Positions 24,552-35,524 of a stretch of DNA of 64,000 nucleotides are shown here, one piece after another. The stretch is from Seminavis robusta (lineage: Eukaryota > Bacillariophyta > Bacillariophyceae > Naviculales > Naviculaceae): positions 40,304 to 104,303 of the forward strand of contig CAICTM010000156.1 in the NCBI GenBank assembly GCA_903772945.1. The letters are read 5' to 3'. The translations under genes and the position numbers were made by a program. The first letter of the stretch is position 1. Each line of letters starts with the position of its first letter. The notes beneath the pieces were generated by a model. It worked only from the letters and a program-made list of their open reading frames with translations. It had not been told where the DNA came from and made no database searches.

Positions 24552-25070
24552 TCAAACGAAAGTTGAGGCTCAAAGATGGCGCCAAAACGAGTGCACGTGG
24601 CTGGCAGGCCAACGTCTTTCATTCCCATGAGGTAGTCCCGGATATGAATCAGCAGCTTTGCAGGCCACAAATCATCAGCAACTAATTTTCAAAAAAAAGT
24701 TGGCGACAGTGGCGGGGCGGCGACGCGACGCGACGGCTCCCTTCTCACAAGAAGGCTTTCAAGCAACGCCCCGGTTCGTGCCAGAGTAACCGGAATAGAG
24801 TCAGAGTCGCGTCATCCAAAGAGCAACCAAAGCAACCAAAGCACCCCTGATGAACGCAACCTTCTCCAGGAAGCACAATTAATTGATGGCTTGCCTCTAG
24901 CTAGCTAGCTCTATTTGGTTCACGCCAAACTCGGAATAGTACCAAGAAACACGGCAACTTTCTTTTGCGGGGATCAAGGATTCTTGGATACCCTCGATCG
25001 AGATTGAATTGAATCAATCATTCCGATATTGCAAGGATAGGATAGGATAGTGCTAGCTAGTGGCACAAAA
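24552..25070. promoter_or_regulatory. Shared upstream region of two divergent genes
   Basis: This 519-bp space separates the divergent RING-BRCT and PAP2 genes. It contains a GC-rich run of gcgac units (24718-24735), ctagctagctagctct (24898-24913) and the repeat gatag (25041-25050). No other gene was seen. Confidence 0.5.
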
Positions 25071-26481
25071 ATGAGCACTGCATTCACATTAGCCTCAGGT
25101 CAAGTCGTTGAAACTCCACATTCGCCATCCAATATGACGGATAATTCGGATACCGAGGCAGTTCTCGTTGAGAAAACTCCCGCGAAACGGGAGACGGATG
25201 TTGCTGCTAGTATGGCGTTAACACACACGAGTATGGCGACCGATCCCATGGCAGAGGCTCCCAGCAGGTCGGGCAGCAGTCTTTCTCTAGCCCAAGCCGA
25301 CGCCAAAGGAAACGGTCCTTATCAGTCGCTGATCCCCAGCGATGACCCCAATCTCGTGTCATGCCACACTCCTCCCACTCGCATGGAAGTCGCTGCCTGT
25401 TCTGTGTTCTTTGTGGTGGTACAAATTGCAAGTCTGGTGGCGTATATCTACATTGAACCCACCATGAGACCCATCCCAGTGGATTACTTGGAAGGATCGC
25501 AAGAATATATCAAGAATCAAGTGAACACGGAAGAAGACCACGGAGAGACCCTTGGAACCATTGAGCTAATTGCGCTCTGTTGGCTCGCTCCTTTCTTGAT
25601 CCAGGCGTAAGTCACATATCACAAGCAAAAAAGCAACATATTCTCACATGACATGGTCTAATGAGACTAACTAATCCTGGATCTTGATTGTTCTATTTTT
25701 GTCGTGACAGAGCCGTGGGAATGGCGATTGGGAGAGTGGGCGACACTCATAGGACTCTTTGTGTTTGGGCCACCGCCACTTCCTTGACATCCTTTGCCAG
25801 TGCTCTCATCAAATCATACGTCGGTAAGTTAGTTGTGAGGAGTACGGAGGTATCTATAGGAAAGCAAGAGTTGAGTCTCTGATCACGACAAAAATAAACT
25901 TGCTTGTAGGATATCTGCGTCCCGTTTTCTTTGAATGGTGTGAACCGGACGAGGCATATGGATCCTGCTCTTCCGAATATGAGCGTGAGGCGAGGACATC
26001 GTTCATCTCTGGTCATGCCAGCTTTGCTTTCGTGGGATGTGTAGTCTTTTCCATGTTTCTGGAATACACCTTTGGTCTCTCCAGTGTCGAAATGGCAGTT
26101 GCAAGGCATCTTCCCGCGCCAGAACAACCCGCGGATGGAACACAACAACAACCAACATCCGGAGGCATCTACTGGGCTGTGGCATACAAAAAGAGCCCAG
26201 GATTGCGGAGAGTAGGGTCCTTCCTGGCCCTGCTTCCCGTGGCAGTGGCAATTTGGGTAGCATGTTCTCGTGTGGTGGACAACGTACACTTTCCAGCGGA
26301 TATTGTGGGTGGTGCACTGGTCGGAGCTGGTATCGCCTCATTCTGTCACAAGCTGTGGTAAGTACGGTGCCATACATACATTGGTTTAGGCTTTCCTGGT
26401 CATTTTCCTGTCGAGCAAACTAACCCACGCTCTTGTTGAATTGCAATCTCCAGGTTTCCAGAGCCGAGGTTTATGCCGTGA
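25071..26481 (+). CDS. PAP2-family lipid phosphate phosphatase, four exons
   Basis: Exons 25071-25606, 25711-25823, 25910-26357 and 26454-26481 join through GT-AG introns into 374 residues. The start is the first ATG (in aaaaatgagc). After a ~95-residue hydrophilic head come six membrane helices. All three PAP2 motifs are present: K-x6-R-P as KSYVGYLRP (K213, R220, P221, straddling intron 2), S-G-H as ISGHASF (S250, G251, H252), and S-R-x5-H-x3-D (S336, R337, H343, D347) in CSRVVDNVHFPAD. The family dephosphorylates phosphatidate or other lipid phosphates, so a role in glycerolipid turnover is likely. The last exon codes for only nine residues (FPEPRFMP plus a split Trp). A variable hydrophilic loop (about 280-300) separates motifs 2 and 3. 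Confidence 0.9.
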
Positions 26482-26831
26482 ATATCCTCCTTCGCCCCAA
26501 ATTGTGCAATCTAATTTAGTGGAAATTATTCATCTGCTGAACAACAGTTACTATTCAGCAAATGACTTCCCTCATCTCCCCCCTGAGAAGAACGGGTACT
26601 CCCTGGGAGTGGCTGCGCAAACGATTGCTTTGATTGGAAGAGGACAACAGACGTAATAAATGTCATAGATAGAAACAAACAAGTGTTGAAAGTAGTGTTG
26701 TAACCTACATCATCTAAACAGCGACTTGGGTTTCCATTTGAAGGACATATCTCTATCTCGAGACTTTGCATATGTCTATTAGCTAGTACGAGTACTAGTA
26801 CGTACATAGAAGAACTGAATGATCTGTCAAT
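26482..26831. other. Intergenic between convergent genes
   Basis: The 350-bp space contains the 3' ends of the PAP2 and first ankyrin-like genes, with an agtacgagtactagtacg run at 26787-26804. No gene was seen. Confidence 0.6.
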
Positions 26832-28019
26832 CTACACAAGGGCCATTTCTAACAGGTCAGGCGGACAAGGGCAGCCGTTTTCTTGGGCCCATCTTAGCAC
26901 TTGCAAATGCTTGCTTCTGGCAGCATAGATGCATGTCCATTCATCCCAAGAACAACCGTTTTCACGTGCATACTTCAGTATCCGCAAATGTCCACCCTTG
27001 GCAGCCTTGGAGCAGGTTGAGGCATCCCAGGGACAACCATTTTCGTGAGCAAATTTCAAAGCTTTCAGCTGCCCTCGTTCAGCAGCCAAAGAACAAGTGT
27101 TGGCATCCCATGGGCAGTTGTTTTCATGGGCATACTTGAGGCAATCTATATGGCCACCAGCTGCTGCATGATGAGATGTGAGACTATCCCACCGGCAACC
27201 ATGTGTGTGGGCATACTCTAGGATATCATAATGTCCACCCATAGCTGCATAAAAGCATGTGTATTCATGCCAGGGGCAGCCGTTATCATGGGCATACTTT
27301 AAGACATCCAAGTGTCCATTTTGAGCAGCACGACTGCAAGTTTCTTCATACCAAGGACATCCGTTTTCGTGTGCATACTTTAGGGCATCCAAGTGGCCAT
27401 TTGCGGCGGCCCCAACACAGGTCCCTTCATCCCAAGCAAGCCCCCTTTCATGGGCCCATTGAAGAATTGCAAGACTGCCTACCTGTGCCGCTGCTCGGCA
27501 CAGAACAATCTCCTCCTTGCGAGTGTTCTTGGTGGACTTTGAGTCATTGTGGTACCAGTACTCAAGTAGAAAATGGAGTGACGAAAGCGGTTGGGCGATT
27601 CTTGATATATCCTTATACCAGTACTCGGCACGGGTCACACTGGCACAGACTGCTGTGTAGAGTGTGTCAGTGCTGGTCGCTTGTTTCGAGAGGCCAAAAC
27701 CACCTGCCTTTATGGAAGGAGGCATGTCTACTGTAGAGCAGTACATCAGATATAGATTCTTCATTCTGCGATTGACTCCTGCCACAAAGGCATAGTGCCC
27801 CATGCCAAGAAAGGGGAGGACCCCTTTTACCCAAATCATATCATCTATTTGATCCCATTTCACAAGGATCTTTCGAGATGATTCGGTTTGTTGGTGGGCT
27901 CGTTTCTGCGGGAGACATTTCTTCGCTGCCGCAGACTTCTGGACCATGCTTTCATCGTCGCCAACTTGCATTGAAGGTTTCGAGAGCGCCATGGGATGAT
28001 CTACTAGAAAGGATACCAT
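26832..28019 (-). CDS. Ankyrin-like 27-residue repeat protein, intact copy
   Basis: Intact single-exon gene of 395 residues. The start is Met1 (MVSFLVDH); Met10 (MALSKPS, 27992) is an alternative that aligns better with the paralogue at 29605. Residues 60-120 are an F-box-like helical head (IWVKGVLPFLGMGHYAFVAG, then VNRRMKNLYLMYCS) shared with the other two copies. About eight repeats follow, each 27 residues, of the type G-C-P-W-D-x-x-T-C-x-x-A-A-x-x-G-H-L-x-x-L-K-Y-A-H-E-N. The repeat resembles the ankyrin-like families of algae and giant viruses. The second and ninth positions are Cys in most units, giving C-x6-C pairs. I infer a protein-binding solenoid, possibly a substrate adaptor because of the F-box-like head; no enzyme is visible. 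Confidence 0.85.
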   Translation of the reverse strand: MVSFLVDHPMALSKPSMQVGDDESMVQKSAAAKKCLPQKRAHQQTESSRKILVKWDQIDDMIWVKGVLPFLGMGHYAFVAGVNRRMKNLYLMYCSTVDMPPSIKAGGFGLSKQATSTDTLYTAVCASVTRAEYWYKDISRIAQPLSSLHFLLEYWYHNDSKSTKNTRKEEIVLCRAAAQVGSLAILQWAHERGLAWDEGTCVGAAANGHLDALKYAHENGCPWYEETCSRAAQNGHLDVLKYAHDNGCPWHEYTCFYAAMGGHYDILEYAHTHGCRWDSLTSHHAAAGGHIDCLKYAHENNCPWDANTCSLAAERGQLKALKFAHENGCPWDASTCSKAAKGGHLRILKYARENGCSWDEWTCIYAARSKHLQVLRWAQENGCPCPPDLLEMALV

Positions 28020-28290
28020 GATGACTGTGGGACAGAGCCGCAGAGCGATGTACCGGTGGGAAAGTATGAAGAGTAATGTCCTGATGGGAGAAACACCGCA
28101 GAGCGATCGATGTACCGGTAGATGTACCGATAAGGAAAGTAAGGAGGAAAGTAAGGAGGAATTGAATGAGCAACAAGAGAGGATCCCTATGATGACTGAT
28201 GCGATGGGACAGAAGCCGCAGAGCGATGTCCCGGTAGGAAAGTAATGCGATGTGCCGGTAGTCTAGTAGTCTAGGAAAGTAATGAAGATG
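28019..28290. repeat. Degenerate direct repeats upstream of the ankyrin-like gene
   Basis: Three loose copies of a ~50-70 bp unit with ccgcagagcgat, gtaccggt and ggaaagta occur at about 28019-28066, 28084-28143 and 28190-28243. They lie directly upstream of the start codon at 28019, in the 5' leader or promoter. Confidence 0.75.
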
Positions 28291-29604
28291 TCTCTTCCTG
28301 ATCTGCTTCTGGTTATTTCCACAAGCCTGGAACAAACGACCATCACATCTGGCAATAAGAAGAACAGGCTGCTGGGATCCTTTTTGTCTAAATAACCGTC
28401 TCGTCGCCAGCTTTTCTCTCTAAATGAAAGCGTGTTTGGGTGTCACAAACAAAATTGTGAGGAGAAAGAAATTTCATAAAACTTCCACGCTCAATCGGCG
28501 ACAGCGTGGATTGATTTGCGTTCGGCATCTTTGGCCATGATTGGTTCGACGATTGTGGCACCTTCCAGCTCCGTTTCGACCTTGTCGCATCTATGCATAT
28601 GCCAGGACATGCCAGGATCATCCCCACCATGACACCGGAGTTATCATTTCCGATCCAGCATCAATTTTCTTAGCCGCCTGCTGTCGATATTTCAGCTCTG
28701 ACGTTATCGGTACGGGATCCGACAGTGCCATGCCTCTTGGTGGCTCCACTCGGAGTGACCATGCCCTTCATCAATTACGGCTCCTTGACGGCTGCATCTT
28801 TTGTGCATTCGCTGCTGTAAATTGCTGTGCCAAAGGATCATAGCAGAATCAAGGGCGAGGTGGCATTGCCTACGATATACAGATTCCATGATGTTATTTA
28901 CCTCGCTGTCAAAGCAACGCAACAATTAATTTGCTTGTGATATTTCCGATTAGTTTCGGTTTCGATTTTGGCAGCGATCTTTGTGATCTTTTCCAAATAC
29001 CACAATTGACTTGGCTGGAAGTCCTGCTACGGAAAGAAATGAAGATGGGAAGTGCACCTGTGTAGTCGCCAAGAACGGCCAATAACACCTCTACCACCGG
29101 ATCATCAGGTTTTACACAAAGAACTGAAACAACTAAGATCACAGTTAGAAAAGAATTGTGTCCACAGCAGAAAAAGAGCATTCGAGTATTCGTTATTACG
29201 ATCTGAAATCGCGTTGCGGTTGGATCCGGGTGTAAAATCCTCGAGCAACCCGCCGCGGGATTCTATTTGGTGAAGAAAAACAATCCATGATAACAAGCCA
29301 AGAGCGGTAAAGAACAGGTTCATTTGATTCAACCAAGCAAACAGGGAACACCAGATCTCTGGAGATCTCTGGACAAACTTGGTGCGCACGAAGCAGCGGT
29401 AGGCACCCCACAGCTGTACCATTATGTCTATCCTTGGGTGAACGCAGATGCAGTGGAGGCAGAAACTCACTTTTTGCTTTACTGTAGTTTCCTTTTAAAA
29501 TGTTAGAGTTAACGCAGTAGTAATAGCCATCCAAATCGAAGGATTAATCGAATCCACCACAAGACACCACCGGTGCCGGTACAGTACTGGTAACTGCATG
29601 AAGT
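28291..29604. other. Intergenic, no gene recognised
   Basis: A 1.3-kb gap between two tandemly oriented ankyrin-like genes. Open frames of 100 codons (28541-28843, plus) and 121 codons (29105-29470, minus) exist but show no domain, composition or start context that I can support. It could include the upstream region of the first gene and the 3' region of the next. Confidence 0.5.
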
Positions 29605-31541
29605 TCAGGCATTCCTCTTCAACAACATCTTGTGAACCCAAGCCTTTGTCAACAAATGATCTTCCTCCCATGGGCAACCATTATCAATTGCATATCTGAG
29701 GCAATCCAAGTGGCAACATTTGGCTTCATGTTTGCATATAATTTCATCCCATGGACAGTCATTTTCATTGGCATACTGCAATATCTTCAAATGCACACCC
29801 CCAGCGGCCCCGTAGCATGCCTCATTGTCCCATGGACAACCATTTTCATGGGCATACTTCAATATCTTCAAATGCCCTTCCTGAGCGGCCTTGGTGCATG
29901 TCTCTTGGTCCCATGGGCACCCATTTTGATGGGCATACTGCAATATCTTGAAATGCCCTTCCTGAGCGGCCTTGGTGCATGTCTCTTCATCCCAGGGGCA
30001 GCCATTTTCATGGGCATACTTCAATATTTCCAGGTGTCCATTTGCAGCAGCTTCAAAGCATGTCTCTTCATCCCATGGGCAATTGTTTTCATGGGCATAC
30101 TTGAGGAGATCAAAATATCCAAATTCAGCAGCCTTCGCACATATTTCCTGGTTCCAAGGGCAGCCATTTTCGTGGGTATACTTCAATGTCTCCAAACAAC
30201 CAGAAAGAGCAGCACAAAAGCATGTCGCATCATCCCAGGGACAACCATTTTCATGTGCATACTTCACTATTTCAAAATGACCCCAAAGAGCAGCATTTGC
30301 ACAGGTGTCAGCATCCCATGGACAGTCATTTTCATGTGCATATTTAAGAATTTCTAAGTGTCCACCTTCTGCTGCAGAAGCACATGTCCATTCATCCCAT
30401 GGACAGCCCTCCTCCCTGGCCCACTTCAAAATGTCAATGTGTCCACCACCTGCTGCAAAAAAGCATGTCCGATCATCCCATGGGCAGCCCTTATCTCTGA
30501 CCCATTTCAATATGTGGAAGTGGCCACTGCCTGCAGCACTTGAACATGTAAATTCATCCCAAGGACAGCCATTTTCATGGGCATACTTCAAGCATGCCAG
30601 GTGGCCACATCTCGCAGCATTTGCACATACCTCTTTATCCCATGGACAGCCTTTTTCATGGGCATAATGGAGGCATTCTAAGTTGCCACCTTTGGCAGCA
30701 TTTGCACACACTTCTGCATCCCATGGACAGCCTTTCTCATGGGCATACTTGAGGCATTGTAAGTGACCCTCTTTGGCTGCATTTTTGCATGTGTCTTTGT
30801 TCCATGGACAGCCATTCTCATGAGCGTATTTCAGGATTTTCAAATGCCCCTTTTCAGCAGCTACTCTGCATGTGTGTTCATCCCAAGGACAGCCATTTTC
30901 ATGGGCATATTTAAGCACGTCCAAATGGCCATTTGCAGCAGCTCTGGAGCATGTTTCACTGTCCCATGAAAGCCCATGTTCATGAGACCACTGAGTGACT
31001 GCAAGGTTTCCAACCTTTGCTGTGCTTTGACAGATCATTATCTCCTCTTCGTGAGTCTTTATGGTGCCATCGTTGTACCAAGACTCTGCACAAGACACAC
31101 TAGCACAAACTGCTCTGTAAAATGTATCAGTGCTGCAGGCTTTTCCAAAGTCCCACCGATTCCATCTCACACAAGGCCGCATGTCTATCACTAGCATTGA
31201 GCAGTATGTCACATATAGATCTCTCATTCTGTGATTGACTCCTGCCACAAAGGCATAATACCCATGCCAACAAAGGGAAGGATGCCATTGACCCAAATTG
31301 CATCATCCAGTTGATCCCATTGCGCGTACGTTGAAGCACTGGTTTCGTGATGGTTGGCTTGTTTGTACCCAAAGCACTTCATCATGACAGCCATTGCTTC
31401 AAGCTTTTGGTTGATACTCTCATCATCACCATTTGCTTGCATTCGCACCAGCGCGCTTTTGCAGAGTGAGAGGGCCATGTCAAAGTCCTCTGGGCCAGAA
31501 GCACGAGCAAGGGATTGTTCTGTGGAAGTAGGAGTTGCCAT
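29605..31541 (-). pseudogene. Ankyrin-like 27-residue repeat gene with a one-base deletion
   Basis: The protein is split in two frames: residues from the ATG at 31541 (MATPTSTEQ) through FVGMG, then, one frame over, YYAFVAGVNHRMRDLY to the stop at 29605. The paralogue at 26832 has gtgccccatgcc at the same point; here it is ataccc atgcc, one base shorter, at about 31256-31263. Restoring the frame would give a protein of roughly 645 residues with the same F-box-like head and about 17 repeats of 27 residues. The downstream frame is entirely open over 560 codons, so the break is either very recent or a sequencing error in a C run. The protein would be the longest member of the family in this window. 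Confidence 0.8.
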
Positions 31542-32073
31542 GATGCTGAAGGAAACAAGCAAAAGATGAGTGTTTTGTGAGTACTACTGTAGTGCAGTGA
31601 CCAAGAAGTGAGTCCAGGAGAAACGTGATGATTCAAACTCGATCTATGACCCCCAGGTCCCGTAGGATCAGCTTTTTTCTGGTACTCAGAAATCTTCTAC
31701 GGCATCTTGCGTGCATCTGGTAGGAATTCTACCACCAGAAAACAACGGCGCTGACACAACCCAACCAACCAAATGAAACAACAAAGCATCCACCATGCCA
31801 TGACAGTGAAGATGGCAACAGATCTGTATTATCATGTTACCCCGGAGGTGCTGTGGACCTGTGTAGGCCTTCTATACCCACTTACTGACAAACGCCTGAA
31901 AAACATTCAAGGTGTTAGCAGTGAAATGAAGAGAACAAAGCAGTTGAAGCAGCAGAATGAGGTTGTTGTCGCTCACCAAAAAAGAGAAATTCTGCTGTTG
32001 TGGTTGACACCTTGGCTGCTTACCATAAGAGATTGGATGGAAAATTCCTTTTGGTAGCAACAGAAGGATGGCG
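31542..32073. other. Intergenic, no gene recognised
   Basis: A 532-bp gap between the ankyrin-like pseudogene and the transposase. A 94-codon plus-strand frame (31773-32057) lacks any recognisable feature. I looked for terminal inverted repeats of the hAT-like element here and saw none by eye. Confidence 0.5.
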
Positions 32074-35000
32074 CTACTGCTTGAGGTTGTCAAATGGCGC
32101 AGAAGACATCCTTTCAAAGCCCTTTTGGGTAGAGAGAAGTGCCACCTTTCGCCTCTGTTCATCCCAAGCTTGATCAATACTCATTTGATTGATCCTGTCA
32201 TGTTCGAGAGCCTTGAGTTTGTTCTTCCTTTGAGTGTAATTCAAAGCACTCATCTCCTCAGTTGCCGCTGGCCCCATTCGATGGAGTAGCTCTGCAAGAA
32301 CATCGGCAGTGTGTTCTTTGGCAATCATGCGAGAATATTGAATGAGGCCTTGCATTTGGATGGTGACATCCACTCCAGTGTTTCTTTGCCTCTCATTCTC
32401 CTTTCTGTTTTTCCCACTATTCTGCAGGACATTGTCTCGAAGGAGATTAAGTCGCTCATGCTTGAAGTGCTGCTTCTTCATGGACAGTTCCAATTGCGAG
32501 ATGGCTTCCTTGTACTCCAGTTTCGGCAATACGTCATGGGCAATCCGACAACAATGGTCTTCAGAACTCTTGATTAGCTTTCGAATACGCTGATTTGCCT
32601 TCATGTCGCTGAGCTTGCCAATGGAATAGACATTCGCATCGATGTTGATTGCATAAGCACTGCGCAATTCCTCAGCTCTGTCTGTGGAAGAGACATTCTT
32701 AGCCAGCTTGACTCCAGCTTCAACGAAGTGTGTGTGCGAAGCAAGAGGTAGATAAGACGTTAGCAGATATTGTTTGAATGCATTTGCCATGTTCTCCTCG
32801 TCTCTGTAGTCCAGCCCACTCAGTCGCAATTCGGCAGCATGCACTGCCAATGGATGGTAGGTCGGCTCAAGATAAGTAATAGCCTTTGTCTTTTTGTCTT
32901 TGCTGAAGTTCGAAACAGAAACTTCTGTCTTGAGAAAGGAAAAGAACTCTTTCAAAGGGAATGTTCGCTCATGTACTTCTGAGTCAAACTGCACAAGCTG
33001 GAAGGCTGGTGTTCCTTCTTTCTTCAACAGGACGTGCGCAACAATGTCGGCAAGTGGTTCTTCTGAGAGAAGTGCCGCCGGAAACAAGTCTTGAGTGCAT
33101 GTACGCCGGAAGTGTTTGTGGGCCATCTTCAATGCCAGATCGATGAACTGTTTCGCCTTGTCAGTCTGATGTAGTTTCTGTTCAGGCGACAGAGTCTCTA
33201 ATGTGAGCCGGAATCCCTGGAATGATGGATGGGTTGTGGACCAGTTCTTCTTCATTGACTGTAAGTCTGCAACAATGAGATAGTAGCGCCCTACCATGCT
33301 GTGTGTTTGGAAGCCGCAAATCTGTGACAAGTCTGTTTCTTCTTGCATCCATTTGAAGTGGGGGCACAGATATCCGGTGTGGTATTCAACCAAGAGGTTC
33401 AAATCAGAGAAGAGCATCCTCTCACAGAGCAGCGGGTGCAGATTAGAAGCGGTCTTACCAGCCTTATCGCTTCCTTGTACATTGATCACGCACTGACATA
33501 TTCTGATCAGAAGAAGGTAGATGGAAAGAACCATCCTTCCACAGTCGCCAACACTCCACCATCTTGTTAGAACTGGTGCCTGGATCTTGTGTCGGAGAAG
33601 CTTCTTGATTTCGTCATCGAGTTCCTTGAAGGTGGCAAACGTCTTGACTGTTTCCCACTTTCGAGCGAAGGCTTGGTCTGCAACTGTCTCGCCTACATAA
33701 GTAGCAGTAAGGTAAGTGTCGTGGAATACAATCGCCTCTTGCACATATGTTCTCCAGACGTCCAATTCCATGCTGTCTTGCAAATCTGACACTGAATGTA
33801 GCAACTGCATGACATTCTTCTTCTCCAAAGCTCCTTCGCCCATCAGGCTTTTCACACTGTTGGCCATCGTCAGTTGCAAGTTGTGGAGCGAACAAGATGC
33901 AATCCAGTAGGGTTGGTGGCAGACATTCAGGTTTTGAAGTGAAGCAGCCAATCCATCCAACACACCACCTCCACCACTGTCGGTGGTTTGGCCTTTGATC
34001 TTGGGACAACCGACTTTCTTCAAGGAAGACACCACTGCATCAGCACAAGGATCCGTTGTTCCTTCACTTGCATCTATGTCAAGCAACCTTTTCACCACTC
34101 GCATCTTCTCAATATCATAGTAGTGAACAAACTTTACAAAGTGTCCAACCCCTTTCTTGTTTCCTTTGTCACAGGATAAAAAGATTGTCTTCCCTTTCAG
34201 TGTGTCTGCCAGTTGATGGACGTTCTCTGCAGCAAGTCGGTACAGCATGTCCCGTAGAGTGGACTCTGATGGGAAAGAGCTGGAAAAGGTATCGAGATTG
34301 CTTTTCTCCAGAATACCGAAATCAATAAGGAAGGAAGCCACTATCATTGGGATAATAATTGCTGCCTGTGATAGTGGTAGAGCGGGACAGCTGGACAGTG
34401 CAACACTCAGTAGAGTTCTCATGAGAGGAGAACCACCTTGGAACAACTGATAATCGAAGCCCTTCTGTAGACACTTCATCTGAGCTTCCACATTCCTTAA
34501 TCGCTCAACTTGACACTTTGGCAATACTGTATGAGTGTGGGGAACCTCTTCAATGGAGAACGTACTGCCCTGGCTGCTGATGTCGATTGATCCCACTTGA
34601 ATTTCTTCCTTTGCTTTCTTCCTCTTTCGATTGTCAACAATTTCCGGGGTTTCCACTGGAAGAATTTCGACAACTTCCAAAGTCGTTCTGGCAGTTTCAT
34701 TTCCCAATGCCTCCTTGGTTGTGGAATGCGATGCTGACGATGGTGTGCACATTCGATCGCGGTTCCCATTCAAATGGAAATGACTTTTGAGGTAGACGTC
34801 CAGCCTTTTATACCAGTCTACTGACATGTTGAACTTCTCAGGAATGTATTCCTCATCCGGGAGCCCAAACTTCCATGGCTGTCTGCATGTGAACTTGTCT
34901 CCTGTGTGGCTGATGCTGCGATGTTCCCTCTTGGTGTATTCGCGAGAGTCAATATAAAAGACACATCCAGAGCAACAGAACTCCCTTGCGAGTGGCCACT

Positions 35001-35145
35001 CAGTGCAGTATTCTATTCGCCGGATGGATTTGAGAGGGTAGATCTTCTGGACTGGACTGTCAACATCATCCCCATTGCGTTTTCTACTGCTGCGCCGAGT
35101 CACTCCGGCGCTGCTACTACTAATAGCGTTAGACAAAGAGGCCAT
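32074..35145 (-). CDS. hAT-like transposase, intact ORF
   Basis: Single open frame of 1023 residues from the ATG at 35145; the longer frame starts at TTG. An N-terminal Cys-containing region (CTEWPLAREFCCSGCVFYID, then REH..SHTGDKFTC, about 48-90) could bind zinc or DNA. The core has the RNase H-like hAT layout: FLSCDKGNKKG (first Asp, about 325), GQTTDSGGGGVLDG (second Asp, about 400), ASCSLHNLQLTMAN (the Cys-x2-His motif), then LTRWWSVGDCGRMV, equal to the family's T-R-W. The C-terminal dimerisation block is less obvious; the last 200 residues are helical and charged. It may be an autonomous element or a domesticated gene. No terminal inverted repeats or 8-bp duplications were seen, which argues for an old or captured copy, but a careful search is needed. 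Confidence 0.7.
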   Translation of the reverse strand: MASLSNAISSSSAGVTRRSSRKRNGDDVDSPVQKIYPLKSIRRIEYCTEWPLAREFCCSGCVFYIDSREYTKREHRSISHTGDKFTCRQPWKFGLPDEEYIPEKFNMSVDWYKRLDVYLKSHFHLNGNRDRMCTPSSASHSTTKEALGNETARTTLEVVEILPVETPEIVDNRKRKKAKEEIQVGSIDISSQGSTFSIEEVPHTHTVLPKCQVERLRNVEAQMKCLQKGFDYQLFQGGSPLMRTLLSVALSSCPALPLSQAAIIIPMIVASFLIDFGILEKSNLDTFSSSFPSESTLRDMLYRLAAENVHQLADTLKGKTIFLSCDKGNKKGVGHFVKFVHYYDIEKMRVVKRLLDIDASEGTTDPCADAVVSSLKKVGCPKIKGQTTDSGGGGVLDGLAASLQNLNVCHQPYWIASCSLHNLQLTMANSVKSLMGEGALEKKNVMQLLHSVSDLQDSMELDVWRTYVQEAIVFHDTYLTATYVGETVADQAFARKWETVKTFATFKELDDEIKKLLRHKIQAPVLTRWWSVGDCGRMVLSIYLLLIRICQCVINVQGSDKAGKTASNLHPLLCERMLFSDLNLLVEYHTGYLCPHFKWMQEETDLSQICGFQTHSMVGRYYLIVADLQSMKKNWSTTHPSFQGFRLTLETLSPEQKLHQTDKAKQFIDLALKMAHKHFRRTCTQDLFPAALLSEEPLADIVAHVLLKKEGTPAFQLVQFDSEVHERTFPLKEFFSFLKTEVSVSNFSKDKKTKAITYLEPTYHPLAVHAAELRLSGLDYRDEENMANAFKQYLLTSYLPLASHTHFVEAGVKLAKNVSSTDRAEELRSAYAINIDANVYSIGKLSDMKANQRIRKLIKSSEDHCCRIAHDVLPKLEYKEAISQLELSMKKQHFKHERLNLLRDNVLQNSGKNRKENERQRNTGVDVTIQMQGLIQYSRMIAKEHTADVLAELLHRMGPAATEEMSALNYTQRKNKLKALEHDRINQMSIDQAWDEQRRKVALLSTQKGFERMSSAPFDNLKQ

Positions 35146-35445
35146 GGTCAAGGTTGATTGATTCAGTTTCCTATAGTTATCTATCTAGATTACACTTCGA
35201 AGCATCTCCATCCAACAGAAACCAACAAGCCATCCAACACGGCAAATCCGTTGGTTCTCTCATTCCGATGTGTTTCGATACTCAAGAAAATGTGAGTGTT
35301 GGCGGCTCATGATGTCATGATGCGACAGGTCTCTAAGTCTTTGTAGAAAGTAGCACATTTCCTCTTTGTTTTAGAGTTCGGGTTCGCCGGTGAATGTTCC
35401 TGGAAATGCCCTTGCTAAGATGTCTAATAGCAACCTCAAAACTTC

Positions 35446-35524
35446 TCCTCGCGACACAGCAAGGGCGGGGATCGTTTGTCGGTAATATAATGCAGGTGTC
35501 CCTGCCCTTGCTGTGTCGGGAGGA
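35446..35524. repeat. Inverted repeat with 15-bp perfect core
   Basis: Left arm 35452-35466 (cgacacagcaagggc) is the exact reverse complement of 35504-35518, with a 37-nt loop. Allowing two mismatches, the arms extend to about 26 bp (from tcctc to gggga). A third partial copy (cccttgct) lies at 35409-35416. It sits between the transposase and the SDR gene and could be a small foldback element or part of a terminus. Confidence 0.8.

Noticed and set aside
29105-29470. 121-codon minus-strand frame with Cys/Leu-rich protein
   Set aside because: No domain, unusual composition, and no homologue features; kept only as a note.
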